From Sacculina carcini (taxonomy: Eukaryota; Arthropoda; Thecostraca; Sacculinidae): 64,000 bases of DNA. Below, one piece after another: positions 1-15,054 of the stretch (position 1 is its first letter; each line of letters begins with the position of its first letter). The notes beneath the pieces were generated by a model. It had not been told where the DNA came from. It was given only the letters and a program-made list of their open reading frames with translations, and made no database searches. The DNA is taken from contig OU696591.1 of the NCBI GenBank assembly GCA_916048095.2, positions 7,165,499-7,229,498 of the forward strand, in the 5' to 3' direction. The position numbers and the translations under genes were made by a program.

Positions 1-341
<341 letters not shown>

Positions 342-917
342 ACACACACACACTCACACACACACACAACACACACACACACACAAACACACAAGCAAAA
401 GAGTCATACACATACACAATCACGAACACACACACTCACCTACATACACACACCCATACACACACACAAAACAGACATATAACAGACATATAGACAAGTA
501 CATATACGCACAATCATGAACATACACTCACGTTTACATACTCAAAAACACAAAAATGCACACGTACACACACATACATATTGAATAAGATAGCAAAGCC
601 GACATACAGCACAGAAGACAACACAACATACAACACATTAAGACAACACAACAGGCATACAACGACATACACTCAGATTGACAAATCACAACAAAATAGA
701 CACACAAATACAAACCAGAAAACACAACATAACAGACACACAAAGACATACACTCAAACAAATAGACAGAGAACACAACACAACAGACACACAAACACAG
801 ATAACAGAGCTCAACACAACAACACACATACAGCATACAATGGAGAAACATACACACACAAGAACAGAAAACACACGCATGAAGCACATACACATAGAAG
901 ACAGAATTAGGAAACAA
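342..917. repeat. CA-rich low-complexity stretch, no gene
   Basis: Adenine and CA-rich sequence with imperfect ACACAACAGACAC-type units (about 600-840). Section 391-535 is a second copy of 28-155. Open frames here have only simple-sequence composition. It may be the 3' UTR of the LINE to its right. Confidence 0.7.
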
Positions 918-3900
918 TCAGACCTTATATTCAGTACTAATATATACAATATTATTAAGACAGTAATAAGACTTAGTGAGAAAGAAATTTTTAGTATGTT
1001 TTTTGAAAAGATATAGAGATTTGATTGAGCGTATTGAGGGAGAAAGCCTATTGTAGATACGAGGTCCTAAGATAGAGAAACAACGATTGTAGTGAGAATG
1101 CCTAGAAGGAAAGGAAGGTTCAACTAGTAGAAAAGGATCGTTAGAAGACCTAAGAGAAAGAGATGAGGTTTTATAAGACAGAAGGTCAAACAGATACGCA
1201 GGCTTACGAAGATAAAGAGCTGAATGAATAATTAAACAAATACGATACTCAACAAGAGCCTTAATGGGAAGTAACCTAAGTTTTTGTAAAGAAGAAGATA
1301 CATGAGAACCCGAAGGAAGATTAAATATCATACGACATGCTTTATTAATAATACATTGAAGTTTCCTAAGCTGGCGGTGGTTGAGAGATAGTAGAAGAGA
1401 ACAGCAGTACTGAGTTTTACTAAAGATGAATGAGTTAGCTAACTTAAAGGCAGCAGAGATGGTTATATATCTACGAATGGAATAGATACGCCTAAGTTGA
1501 TAGTTACAACACCTGATAATGTCGGATATGTGTGGATCAAAAGAAAGAGAGTTATCGAGTATGATACCAAGACTACGTACAGAGCAGGATAGAGGTATAC
1601 TAAGAGAAGTAGTACTATTAGAAGATGGAAAGAGAATATACTTAGTCTTATCAGGATTAAGTTTGAGATGACGAGTGAACGCCCATCTTTCTATATCAGA
1701 TAGGATGGTACTAACTGAAGAGTGAGAAATAGACTCAGACGAGAGAAGGATTTGAATGTCGTCAGCGAATATTTGGAAGGACACATCGTGACGACGAAGA
1801 ACTTTCCCTACAGAGGTAAGATACATATTGAAGAGGAGAGGGCCTAAGACAGAGCCTTGAGGTACACCACAAGTTAGTGGGCAAGCCTCACTACAAGAAT
1901 CAGCAGAGGTAGAAACAAACTGAAGTCTATTAGAAAGATAAGAGCGAAAGAAAGAGAGAGCTGTGCCGCTAATGCCTAAATCTAACAGAGTATCAATAAG
2001 AAGCAGATGATTAACAGTGTCAAATGCAGCAGAGAAGTCTAGTTGTATAAGTAGAACATCATTACCAGAGAGAGTAGATTTGACAATAGAATCATAGAGA
2101 AAAATGAGAGAAGTTTCAGTAGAGTGAAAGTGCCGGAAGCCAGACTGCTCAGCAAGAAACAAATTGTTAGATTCAAGATATTCGGATATCTGTATGTAGG
2201 CAGCCATTTCAAGAACCTTAGACAGCCAAGGAATTCTAGAGATTGGTCGATAGTTAGAAAGCGTGTTAGCATCCAGACCAGATTTCTTAAGTATAGGGAG
2301 AATACTGGCAGTTTTAGATGCAAGAAATTCCCCAAGAGTGAAAGAAGCATTGATGAGATTAGCTAAGAAAGGAAGGAGCAATTCAATGGAGTGAGGAATC
2401 CTGGAAAGATCAATGGGGTCGAGAGATGAAGAATGGATTTTAACATGCCTTAAAATAGTTCTACAGTCAGAAAGGGTAACTAAAGTAAAAGAGTGAATAA
2501 CAGAGGAGGGTAAGGGCGGAGAGTATAATGGTAGAGCAGCAGGGAACAAGCAACGAATCTTATCAATTTTAGACTGGAAGAAATTCATAAATATGGAAGG
2601 TAACTGATCAGAAGCAGAATCTGGGAAAACAAGACTACGGGAATTACCTAAAATACTGTCAAAAAGCTTCCAAAGTTTCTTAGAATTGAGACAGGAAGAA
2701 ATTTTAGAATTATAGTAAGATTTTTTGGCGGAATCACAAAGAAGATGATGATGACGGCGGGCAGAACAGAAAGATTGCCAGGAAGAGTCAGTCTTGAGAC
2801 GACGCCATTGGCGCTCAAGCCGACGAAGGGAGGTTTTTGAATTTTTAATATCAGAGTTATACCAAGGACAGCGAGTATTAGTGGAACGAAAGACTTTAAT
2901 AGGAATAAAGGTTGATTTGAGAGAATCGAGGGATGAGTTAAAGTATCCTAAGAGAGAATTAGGAGGTATATGAACGAAACATTCAGTAGCAAAAGACAAA
3001 TGCATATTGACATAAAGAGAGTCCAAATCAGCGTTACGATAATCCGAGAAACTAATAAGTTTGGGAGATTTGTAAGTGATAGGGAGGCGGGCAGAAAATT
3101 CAACTAATGAGTGATCAGAAATGAAGGAATCAATAGGAAAAACAGTGAGATCTCTAATAAGAATAGTAGAATCGGAGAAAGAAAGGAGGAGATCAAGTGT
3201 GTGACCGTGAACATGAGTAGGGCAGCAGATATGATTACAAAGACCTAATGAATCGATTAATTGTAAAAACATAGAAGAACAAGACTTGAGATGAGGCGCA
3301 TCAACCCAAAGGTTGAAGTCACCACAAATCACTATTCTAGAAGAAAAAATTGGAAGAAGTGTGTCTATAAGAGAAGAAAACTCATCAAGAAAAATTGAGG
3401 AAGAGAAAGAATTAAGACGATATATGTTGACAATACATACAGGCAGAGTAGTTTTACCTATTACTTTACAACAGATGTATTCAAATGACTTAATAGGAAT
3501 TTCTACACTACATAGATAGGCATTAATGATGTTAGAATTATAGACAAAAGAAACACCACCGCCAGAGCATTTAGTAGGATTAGATACATTCAAAGGGCGA
3601 CAATTATGAAAAGCTGAGTAGCCAGCAGGAAGAGAGCGGTCAAAGGAGGATATTTCAGCAACAGAGAGCCATGACTCAATAATCAGAAAAATATCATACT
3701 TAGGAAGGATGGACGCAAAAAGTGATATTTTAGACCTAATAGACCTGAAATTCAAGAAAGCACATTTTAATAAACCAATTGCATTATTAGATTTAGAACG
3801 AGAAATAATAGAAAATGAGTCAGAGAGAGAAGAAAGACACTTATCAGCGAGAAGAAAGACACTTATCAGCGGATGAAGTGCTGATTGAAGGAAGCAGAAC

Positions 3901-3965
3901 TGAAGATCCAGTATCTATTTCCGAAGTCAACTGCTGAGCACAGTCAGTCAGGCCGGAGGTCACAT
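918..3965 (-). pseudogene. LINE (CR1/L2-type) ORF2: endonuclease-reverse transcriptase
   Basis: Open from about 3840 down to 918, over 950 residues. Near the start an apurinic-type endonuclease is visible (IRSKISLF, then GDFNLWVD near residue 145 of the main frame), then a reverse transcriptase with SGFRHFHSTETSL, LDFSAAFDTVNH, GVPQGSVLGPLLF and the catalytic FADDIQ. The C-terminus has the short Cys/His-rich tail usual for the group (RRIYSIRRY, NKACRMIF). It would nick target DNA and prime cDNA synthesis there. The region linking it to ORF1 is frameshifted by a perfect 22-bp tandem duplication at 3827-3870; without this shift, an upstream frame that overlaps ORF1 would join it. The catalytic part itself is open. 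Family level is confident, clade less so. Confidence 0.9.
3827..3870. repeat. 22-bp perfect tandem duplication in ORF2 leader
   Basis: The unit GAGAAGAAAGACACTTATCA plus GC occurs twice head to tail (3827-3848, 3849-3870). 22 is not a multiple of three, so the ORF2 frame is shifted at its N-terminus. Confidence 0.9.
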
Positions 3966-6537
<2,572 letters not shown>

Positions 6538-6607
6538 TGCACACCAAAACCATGCGCTCACAGACAAGTGGTTCCCAATTCCATCACACTCCCTCTTGAT
6601 ATTAAGA

Positions 6608-8248
6608 TCAATGATCATCACTTTCCAGCACGTAATCTTGAAACCTAATCGGCTGTCTTCTCACTCTAGAAGATCTGCGAGGTATGTCATCAGAACCACT
6701 CGTTTCCATGTGTGCATTTTCCGTTGCAGAGCTTCCAGCATTTTCACCTACTACAGGCCTCAAGTCAGTCAAATGTCTCGGTACGCCATCTACTGAAATG
6801 TTGTTTTGAGACTGAATCCCAGTCACTGTTCCTTGCGACCAATGGGATGTGCATCTGGCAGGCACAGGCTTGACCCAGACTTCGTCGCCAATTTTAACTT
6901 TTATTCCGCCTTGTGTGTCATCTATGCTGGGCATAGCTCTGGGATGACGCCATATATAAGTGTAGACATGACGTTGCGGTGCGCTCTCTTCTTGCTGTCC
7001 GTTCTTTGCAGCTGCGTTATACCAGAACACAGCTGTCAACGGAGACACGTTTGTTTTTTCTGACATTCTTTTTATTGTCCGATGATGTCTTTCGATAATC
7101 CCATTTCCACTCGGGCGGTATGCCGCTCTATAAAAGCTGCCAACATTCCATCGCTTCAGCATTTCTCGGAACAAGGCCGACCTGAATATTGTGCCGTTAT
7201 CCATCAGGACTTGGTCTACTGGTCCACGCTCTAGAAACACACTTTCCAAAATCGCTGATACTTCTTCTGCCGTTTCCATTCTTAGTTCCCGCCACAGAGC
7301 AAATCGGCCCGGGCCGCAATCTATCATGGTCAAATACCCGTGGTGTCTGAAATGAGTCACGTCGACTGCTAGTCGGCTCCAGTTAGTCGACACGTGGAGC
7401 ACACCCGGTTCATGTCCTACAGGAGCCGGATCGTTGGACTGACACTGCACGCAATGTCTTACTACGTTTTCTACTTGCTCCCGTGATACTCCAGGGTCCA
7501 CCTTCTTTGAGAGGAACAGTGATCGCTCGACTCCCATATGATGTAAACAATGTAAATCCTTGACCTGCTCCATTGTTACACCACACAATCCGCCATACCG
7601 TTCAGTAGCAAGCTCTCGTTTCCAGTCTTTTTTAACTCGCGTCAACAGATCAGCTTTGTTAGCAGCGGTCGCTACGAGAGAAATGTTCACGCTCAAACTC
7701 AGTTCATTTACTAAATCTTTGATGATACCGAGCCGGCGCTTTATCAACACTTCAGCAGCTCCTTTTGTTCTCACCCTTCTCTCACATGTCAATGTTGACT
7801 GGAGCCAGCCAGCCAATGTTGAACAGTCAGTGCGTATATCAATTTTATTCAATCCCCACTTCAACGCCAGGTTCAGTCCTCGGGACACTGCCTCCAGTTG
7901 CGCAGCATTAATATGTGCAAATTCACTTTTCTTTCGTTGCCACGACGCATCTTCCACTAAAACACCATCCACGTCTACAGCCGCTCCGATGACTAAATTG
8001 CTGGCGTCGCACCATATCACACCGGCTTTGGTATCCGACACCACCCATTTCCCCTTCACCGGATCTTCGCCTCTGGTCCGATTCAACATTTCCTCAGTCA
8101 TATCCGAAACAGCACGAGGCACTGGATCATCCCAGTCCCAAGATGAGGCTTGTCGTTTTGTAAAACTGCACGCTGGTCTAAGCCATCCTGCTATGGGGTA
8201 ATCCGGGATTCGGCATCTCGTTTCCTCTGCGAAATTCCAAGACACCAT
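6608..8248 (-). pseudogene. Gypsy-A pol: RNase H and integrase
   Basis: The frame opens with the last bases of the RT connection (YPIAGWLRPACSFTKR). RNase H follows (VIWCDASNLVIGAAV, AAQLEAVSRGLNLAL, IRTDCSTLAGWLQ), then an integrase with the zinc-binding region (HHMGVERSLFL...CVQCQS) and the catalytic core (RLAVDVTHF, LMDNGTIFRS, GNGIIERHH). The C-terminus has GDEVWVKPVPARC and an Arg-rich tail. It is colinear with Gypsy-B (20178-21320) at clear but moderate identity. The RT-RNase H junction has lost roughly 18 residues and changes frame near 8216, so the polyprotein is not functional. The RNase H and integrase part itself has no stop. Ty3/gypsy-like domain order; sublineage not recognised. 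Confidence 0.85.
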
Positions 8249-8466
8249 TCTGATTCATTTGCACTTTCAGACCGAGTACACTGCCACCATCAATGGACGC
8301 TGGCTCCTTTGCCGCAAGTCCGTACAACTTCAGATGTCGGACCACTTCACTGGCCTCGACTTTCGACGTGTCGTCAATGATGTCGTCTACGTATGAATCA
8401 GTGGCGTTTGCTATTCTCTCTGATTTATCCAAGACACTGCGTAGAATTCTTGTTCGGGAATGTGTA
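8178..8466 (-). pseudogene. Gypsy-A reverse transcriptase remnant
   Basis: Encodes RTRILRSVLDK and SYVDDIIDD, the RT catalytic box, then IDGGSVLGLKV and LEFRRGN, matching Gypsy-B RT around 21900-22050. The upstream half of RT and the protease are missing; the sequence turns into unrelated CA-rich DNA at about 8467. Non-functional. Confidence 0.8.
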
Positions 8467-9243
8467 ATTCAAGCGTTCACATGTACACACAAACATATGC
8501 TCTCACATAAACACACACACACAAACACACAAAAACACACAAACATATAGACACACACATACTTTGATATTGTCGTGTTTCTCTTACATTGTGTGAGTCG
8601 AGTTGTGCTGTTTATTAGTAGAAGGCCGCGCGCGCGTGTTTGTGTGTGTATGTTTCTGTGTGTGCGTGTGCGTGTATGTGTGTGTTTGAGTGTGTATGAT
8701 TGTATTGAGGCAATATTAGAAACTGGTCCATACCAGTTTTCGTGAGTGTGCGCAAACTGTGATAAGAGCATGCGATTATTGATTGTGCCATATCTACTAG
8801 GAATTACTAAGAATCACAGTTCTGTCAATTGGTATTCAATTCATAAGATAAAGGAAATTAAGACAACCTTAAATTATTAATAATGTAATTGCAGATTCTT
8901 TAAGGACGCAGCACACAACCACACGTGATTGTATGCTCACGCGCTTGTGTGTGTGTGTCTGCAATATGGAGTAGCGTCCAGGACCGCCAAACAACGCCAC
9001 ACACACGCTTTATGATAACTCATTCAATACTGCCATTTGCTTAGTGCTTGTGGTATGCTTCTACAGTACGTAGCGGCCTGCAAAATTGAAACAATAAATG
9101 TCTGAGTGCACATGTTGCACTAACATCGCACTCTTGTGACTGTACACGATGTTCCCCCGCGATGTTGTGATTTGCTCGCGCCATAACAACATCGCGGGGG
9201 AAGCCGCTGGCGCAGCAACTTCCCCACCATCGTTTCCCAACTG
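8467..9243. other. Gene-free insert or replacement inside Gypsy-A
   Basis: CA and TG microsatellite patches (8480-8560, 8635-8700, 8945-8960) and unassigned sequence occupy the place of protease and N-terminal RT. No coding region is supported. The stretch 9152-9202 forms a strong hairpin. Confidence 0.6.
9152..9202. repeat. Perfect 17-bp inverted repeat, 17-nt loop
   Basis: Arms TTCCCCCGCGATGTTGT (9152-9168) and its exact reverse complement (9186-9202) enclose 17 nt. The stem is GC-rich and lies just after the premature stop of Gypsy-A gag, where the second zinc knuckle would be expected. Gypsy-B shows nothing alike at that place. Confidence 0.85.
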
Positions 9244-9903
9244 TCAGTGCACTGCCCTGTGACCAACTATGCCATATTTGAAGCACCGGGGCATATTTTT
9301 CTTGCAATGACGAGCCATACGTGGACCTCCACAATTAAAACACCGTCCAACGAACCCATTACGCCGCTCAACAGGGCGCTGAGCTGTCGCAGAAACACTG
9401 GTGTCAGCTGCGACGCTGGGCTCAGTGGCCACAGCACTGACCACCGACCGCGCCAGTATCCGAGCCTTGGTGAGAAGAGCCTCCATTGTCGTCTGTTGCA
9501 CATCATATTCCTGCAACCCTGCCGAGATCCTGCCTGGAAACCCACTGATAAAGGCCAACTTTACGGCGAGCTCCAATGAATCACCTCCAAACCCACACAG
9601 GCCCGCTAACCGACGTATTTCATTCGCATATACATCAACTTGCTCACCACGCCACATCACACTCTTCAATAACACGAAAGAATCCACCGGAGTGCTTGAA
9701 AATGCCTCTCGAAGTTTCGACTTAATCAACTCATAATCTGATTGACCCTCAACACTCATCTCAATATACAAGGCCAATGCTGCTCCCTCTAGAAATAAAG
9801 GCACAAAACTCTGCAAATCAGTGACTTCAGTGAGCTTAGCGACCAATTCAGCTTTTTTGAGCCATGCGATCACATCACCTGTGCCGTCGAAACTCTTCAT
9901 CAT
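9244..9903 (-). pseudogene. Gypsy-A gag
   Basis: About 219 residues: the capsid-like start FDGTGDVIAWLKKAEL matches Gypsy-B gag (FTGEGNVVAWLKKVNL), and the central part runs YANEIRRLAGL...VKLAFISGFP. Near the end is CFNCGGPRMARHC, a CCHC knuckle, then a degraded second knuckle (CFKYGIVGH, second Cys replaced by Tyr) and a stop. The start lies 36 bp after the primer-binding site. It would form the particle shell and bind RNA. Broken at its C-terminus and no longer joined to a protease. Confidence 0.85.
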
Positions 9904-9938
9904 GTCGGAGCGTTAACACATTTGGAGCTGAAGTCGGT

Positions 9939-9950
9939 GCCGAAATAGCT
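9939..9950 (-). other. Primer-binding site of Gypsy-A, tRNA-Phe 5'-end type
   Basis: On the coding strand AGCTATTTCGGC directly follows the LTR end (AACA). Its complement GCCGAAATAGCT equals nucleotides 1-12 of metazoan tRNA-Phe. The same 12-mer stands at the same place in Gypsy-B (23800-23811) and element C (30612-30623); sequences on both sides differ between the three. Confidence 0.8.
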
Positions 9951-10255
9951 TGTTGTTTCACCGCCCTTGTTGCCATTGTACACACGCTTCTCACAAGCGA
10001 TTTATTGCACAGCGATGAATGACAGTGACGAAAAATACAGAACAAGAGAATGAAGATGAACACGATCAACACAAAAAGCAGTAACCAATACACCCGATTG
10101 TACACAACCCTACTCAACACACACCTACACGACCACACACACCTGCACAACCGCACACTATCCGCTCCACACACCAACTCCCCTACGCTTACACAACCGG
10201 CCTTTGACCTTCGCAAAGGTCAACAAAAGCACACCTAAACACAAGACAGAACAGC

Positions 10256-10319
<64 letters not shown>

Positions 10320-10368
10320 CGCACCAAAACCATGCGCTCACAGACAAGTGGTTCCCAATTCCATCACA
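9951..10368 (-). repeat. Gypsy-A 5' LTR, 418 bp
   Basis: Begins TGTGATGG and ends ACAACA on the coding strand. It includes a 60-bp AC/TG run (10258-10317) and AATAAA near its end (about 9999). The outer edge is fixed by identity with 6536-6588. The inner edge is inferred from TG..CA ends and the adjoining primer site. Confidence 0.75.
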
Positions 10369-12574
<2,206 letters not shown>

Positions 12575-13209
12575 TTAATTATGATCGGCAACGATAGGTA
12601 TCAGTGGAGGTAGATTCATATTCCAAGCACTGCGAAGCAGATTTCCACCGGTTTCATAGATATACTGCTCAGCATGGGTCAAGTAATTTTCCTGTTGCAG
12701 ATCGTCGCTGATGATATCATTCACGAGATTATTCAGATAATTGCTGGTTTCGTTCAACGTCGTCGCAAATTCTTCGTTGGGATTGAATGTCAGTATCTTA
12801 TTCATGAGGGCGCAGTGATGCATAGCTTCTCGAATGTTCCTGCGCCGTTCATAAATCAAGACTCTGTGTTGTCCAATAAGCAAGCCTGTAGCATTCATCA
12901 TCATATCCACATATTGAGCAGTGATTAGCGTCTCAACTCTGTCCTGCGGCCCCGCCGTTTGTACGTATCCATTCAGAACGTGCCGAAAATCATCCAGTTC
13001 AGTATACACGATGGGTTTCTGTTGGCTCACTAGTTGGTTAATCCATTGCAGATTACGAATTTGAGGCAAGGCTACGATGAAGAGCCATTCGTAGGCGTTT
13101 TTCTCCTGAACGGGATTCAGAGACTGCACTTTACTGCTTGCCGAAATATACACCTGTACATCAGCATTCACTAATTAGTTTGAATTTCAATTTTGCGCTT
13201 GTTGCATGG

Positions 13210-13278
<69 letters not shown>

Positions 13279-13604
13279 TTAGTTTCACTTAACATATTTA
13301 ATTGAATAATATATTATTCCTTGCTGAATACTTTTTCAATTCTTTATTAATTAACTTTCATCTTCCTGACTTAAACATTCACTTTTCGAACTCTCTATCC
13401 ATACATATTTTGGTTTGTTTCCAGTACACATGGGGTCACCACACAGGGTGGTATTAGTGCACTTGCACTCTTCCCCCATGCTACTGAATTTGCCTGTAAT
13501 TAATATTAATAGTAATAATAATCTTTAATAGGACGATATGAATTAATTATATCCTCACTTACCAGAAATACCAGCAGCAAGCGGGACGTGGTTGCAAATT
13601 TCAT
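12575..13604 (-). CDS. Secreted protein, copy A (two coding exons, signal peptide)
   Basis: Coding exon 1 is 13563-13604 ([14 protein letters not shown]) and ends at CTG|GTAAGT. A 409-bp phase-0 intron (13154-13562) ends TGATGTACAG, and exon 2 is 12575-13153, starting [12 protein letters not shown]. Together the codons give 206 residues. The first 25 or so form a signal peptide split by the intron (basic start, LLLVFLVYI core), so the product should be exported. The mature part is acidic to neutral, helix-like and nearly Cys-free (one Cys), with possible N-glycosylation sites NAT and NET. I recognise no family. Copy B (48008-50055) has the same architecture and signal peptide (R8 to H) but a mature part sharing only scattered residues: LQW..Q near the start of the domain, NYLN/NYMN, LTHAEQ/LTEAER. 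The open frame amid decayed elements argues for a functional gene. Confidence 0.75.
13154..13562 (-). other. Intron 2 of secreted-protein gene A
   Basis: GT..AG intron between the signal-peptide exon and the mature exon. It contains a TA array (13212-13274). Near the acceptor stands CTAAT, a plausible branch-point core about 25 nt before the AG. Confidence 0.75.
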
Positions 13605-13681
13605 TTTGATTCGAGAAGGTGATGTAGAATACCTCTGTGGCAACACAACACAACAATGTATCAGCAGTGAATATGACAATA

Positions 13682-14122
13682 CAGTAAAAACCCTCTTATC
13701 CGGCATCCGAGTATCCGGAACATTTTCCCCGAGTTGGTACTCTGAAATGATTCGCACCATTGAAACCACTAAGTTGAAAATTATGTTGGAAACCACTGGC
13801 CAATCAAAGCTCACTGTCTGATGAATACACTACTGGGTTGAAAAACGCTGAAATTCAGGTGAACATATTGTCCACACGTTGTTTTGATGCGTTATTGAGA
13901 AGTGAACATATTGACCACACCTTTAGCCCCACTCACAGGTCTTTGTACGGCTCTGAATATAAGCAGAATCTGCGGCTCTGAATACAGCAGTATTGTATCA
14001 GCTGATCTTTGTTATGGTAAGATGCGTGAGTGTAGGGTGGTGATTGTGGACATAATTTTGCTTCTATTCAAGTATCCGGCATGTCGGCGGTCCCGTTGAT
14101 GCCGGATAAGGGGCTTTTACTG
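13682..14122. mobile_element. Tigger/pogo-like MITE in the 5' UTR intron, copy A
   Basis: Terminal inverted repeats start CAGTAAAA and end TTTTACTG, with TTATCCGGCAT inside both ends, flanked by TA target duplications (13680-13681, 14123-14124). 441 bp without transposase. The centre has GTGAACATATTGNCCAC motifs shared with the foldback at 18289. The same insertion is in copy B (50133-50574), so it predates the duplication. Confidence 0.85.
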
Positions 14123-14347
14123 TATCTCTCACAAATGCTCAAATACACATACAGACGACTGGATGTGTGAAAGGCAAGCTCAAGTGACAGCTGCTTCACG
14201 GGAAGAAGCCGAAGCTTATGAACACACACAGGTGTGTCCCGTGCAGCTCGCTGCCACCGCAGAAATGACTATATACATACTTGACTAAATGACATACTTC
14301 AATAGATGACTATATACATACGTGATACTATGGCAAAGATGGCATAC

Positions 14348-14382
14348 CTGCGTGTAGAATGGCCGAGTGCTGCGAGTGAACT
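14348..14382 (-). other. Candidate 5' UTR exon of secreted-protein gene A
   Basis: Inferred start at the A of ACAGTT (14382), 33 nt after the TATA start; ends at ACGCAG|GTATGC (14348). It would splice to TTGCCACAG|AGGTATTC at 13634, so exon 13563-13634 holds 30 nt of leader and the first 14 codons. All three signals are kept in copy B (50800-50834 and 50014-50085). Confidence 0.55.
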
Positions 14383-14407
14383 GTCTACGTGGCTCTGTTG
14401 GGGTGCT

Positions 14408-14415
14408 CTTATATA
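14408..14415 (-). promoter_or_regulatory. TATA box of secreted-protein gene A
   Basis: TATATAAG on the minus strand, about 33 nt before an arthropod-like initiator (ACAGTTC). About 15 bp upstream, at 14430, begins CAGAGGCGTAGCCAGG, which looks like an hAT-type terminal repeat, so upstream control DNA may be transposon-derived. Same arrangement in copy B. Confidence 0.6.
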
Positions 14416-14720
14416 GACTTTTCTGGTGTCAGAGGCGTAGCCAGGCTGTCTGTCGCGGGGGGAGAAATTTATGCCCCCCATGTATGCTAGCCGGTCACTT
14501 AGCCGCACGAGACTGTGCCAGCCTTAACATGACTGTAATAGGGAATTAGTCCATATGTCGGACTTTTGGAATCGCTTCTGTCACGTGCAGCGCGCGTGCT
14601 GCTGTCCGCTGCTTGTTTTCGCCCACTCGCGAAGGCATATCCAGAAATATCCGGCTTGAACCGGCTGCAGTCTGTACGAGCTGGATATTGTGTAAGTCAT
14701 GTGCTTGGCACATGACTGTG

Positions 14721-14886
14721 CGCGGTGGCTTAGAAATACCTGGAAAAAACATCAAAACAACTGTGTGTGGAAGTCATGTGCTTGGCACATGTGTGCAGCT
14801 GCAGTTTGCAAAATTCGCGTGCCAAGCACATGACTTCCACACACAGTTGTTTTGATGTTTTTTCCAGGTATTTCCAAGCCACCGCG
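14721..14886. repeat. Palindrome, 68-bp arms, 30-bp loop (copy A)
   Basis: Arms 14721-14788 and 14819-14886 are reverse complements with one mismatch (A at the TTAGAAA site). The outer ends begin CGCGGTGG and CCACCGCG. In copy B (51173-51338) the arms are perfect. No coding content; a foldback MITE or hairpin-RNA source. Confidence 0.9.
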
Positions 14887-15054
14887 TCTAAAGATAGAAC
14901 CTTTTGTGGCGTAGTGTAAAAACACAGCACATATATATATACAGAAAACACATATTTTACATGAATATATTATATGTCAGCTGTTTTTTGTTGTAGTCAC
15001 TTTAGGGCACACATGGAATAATGAGGTTCCAAATTGGTTTCGTTTCATTCGTAT

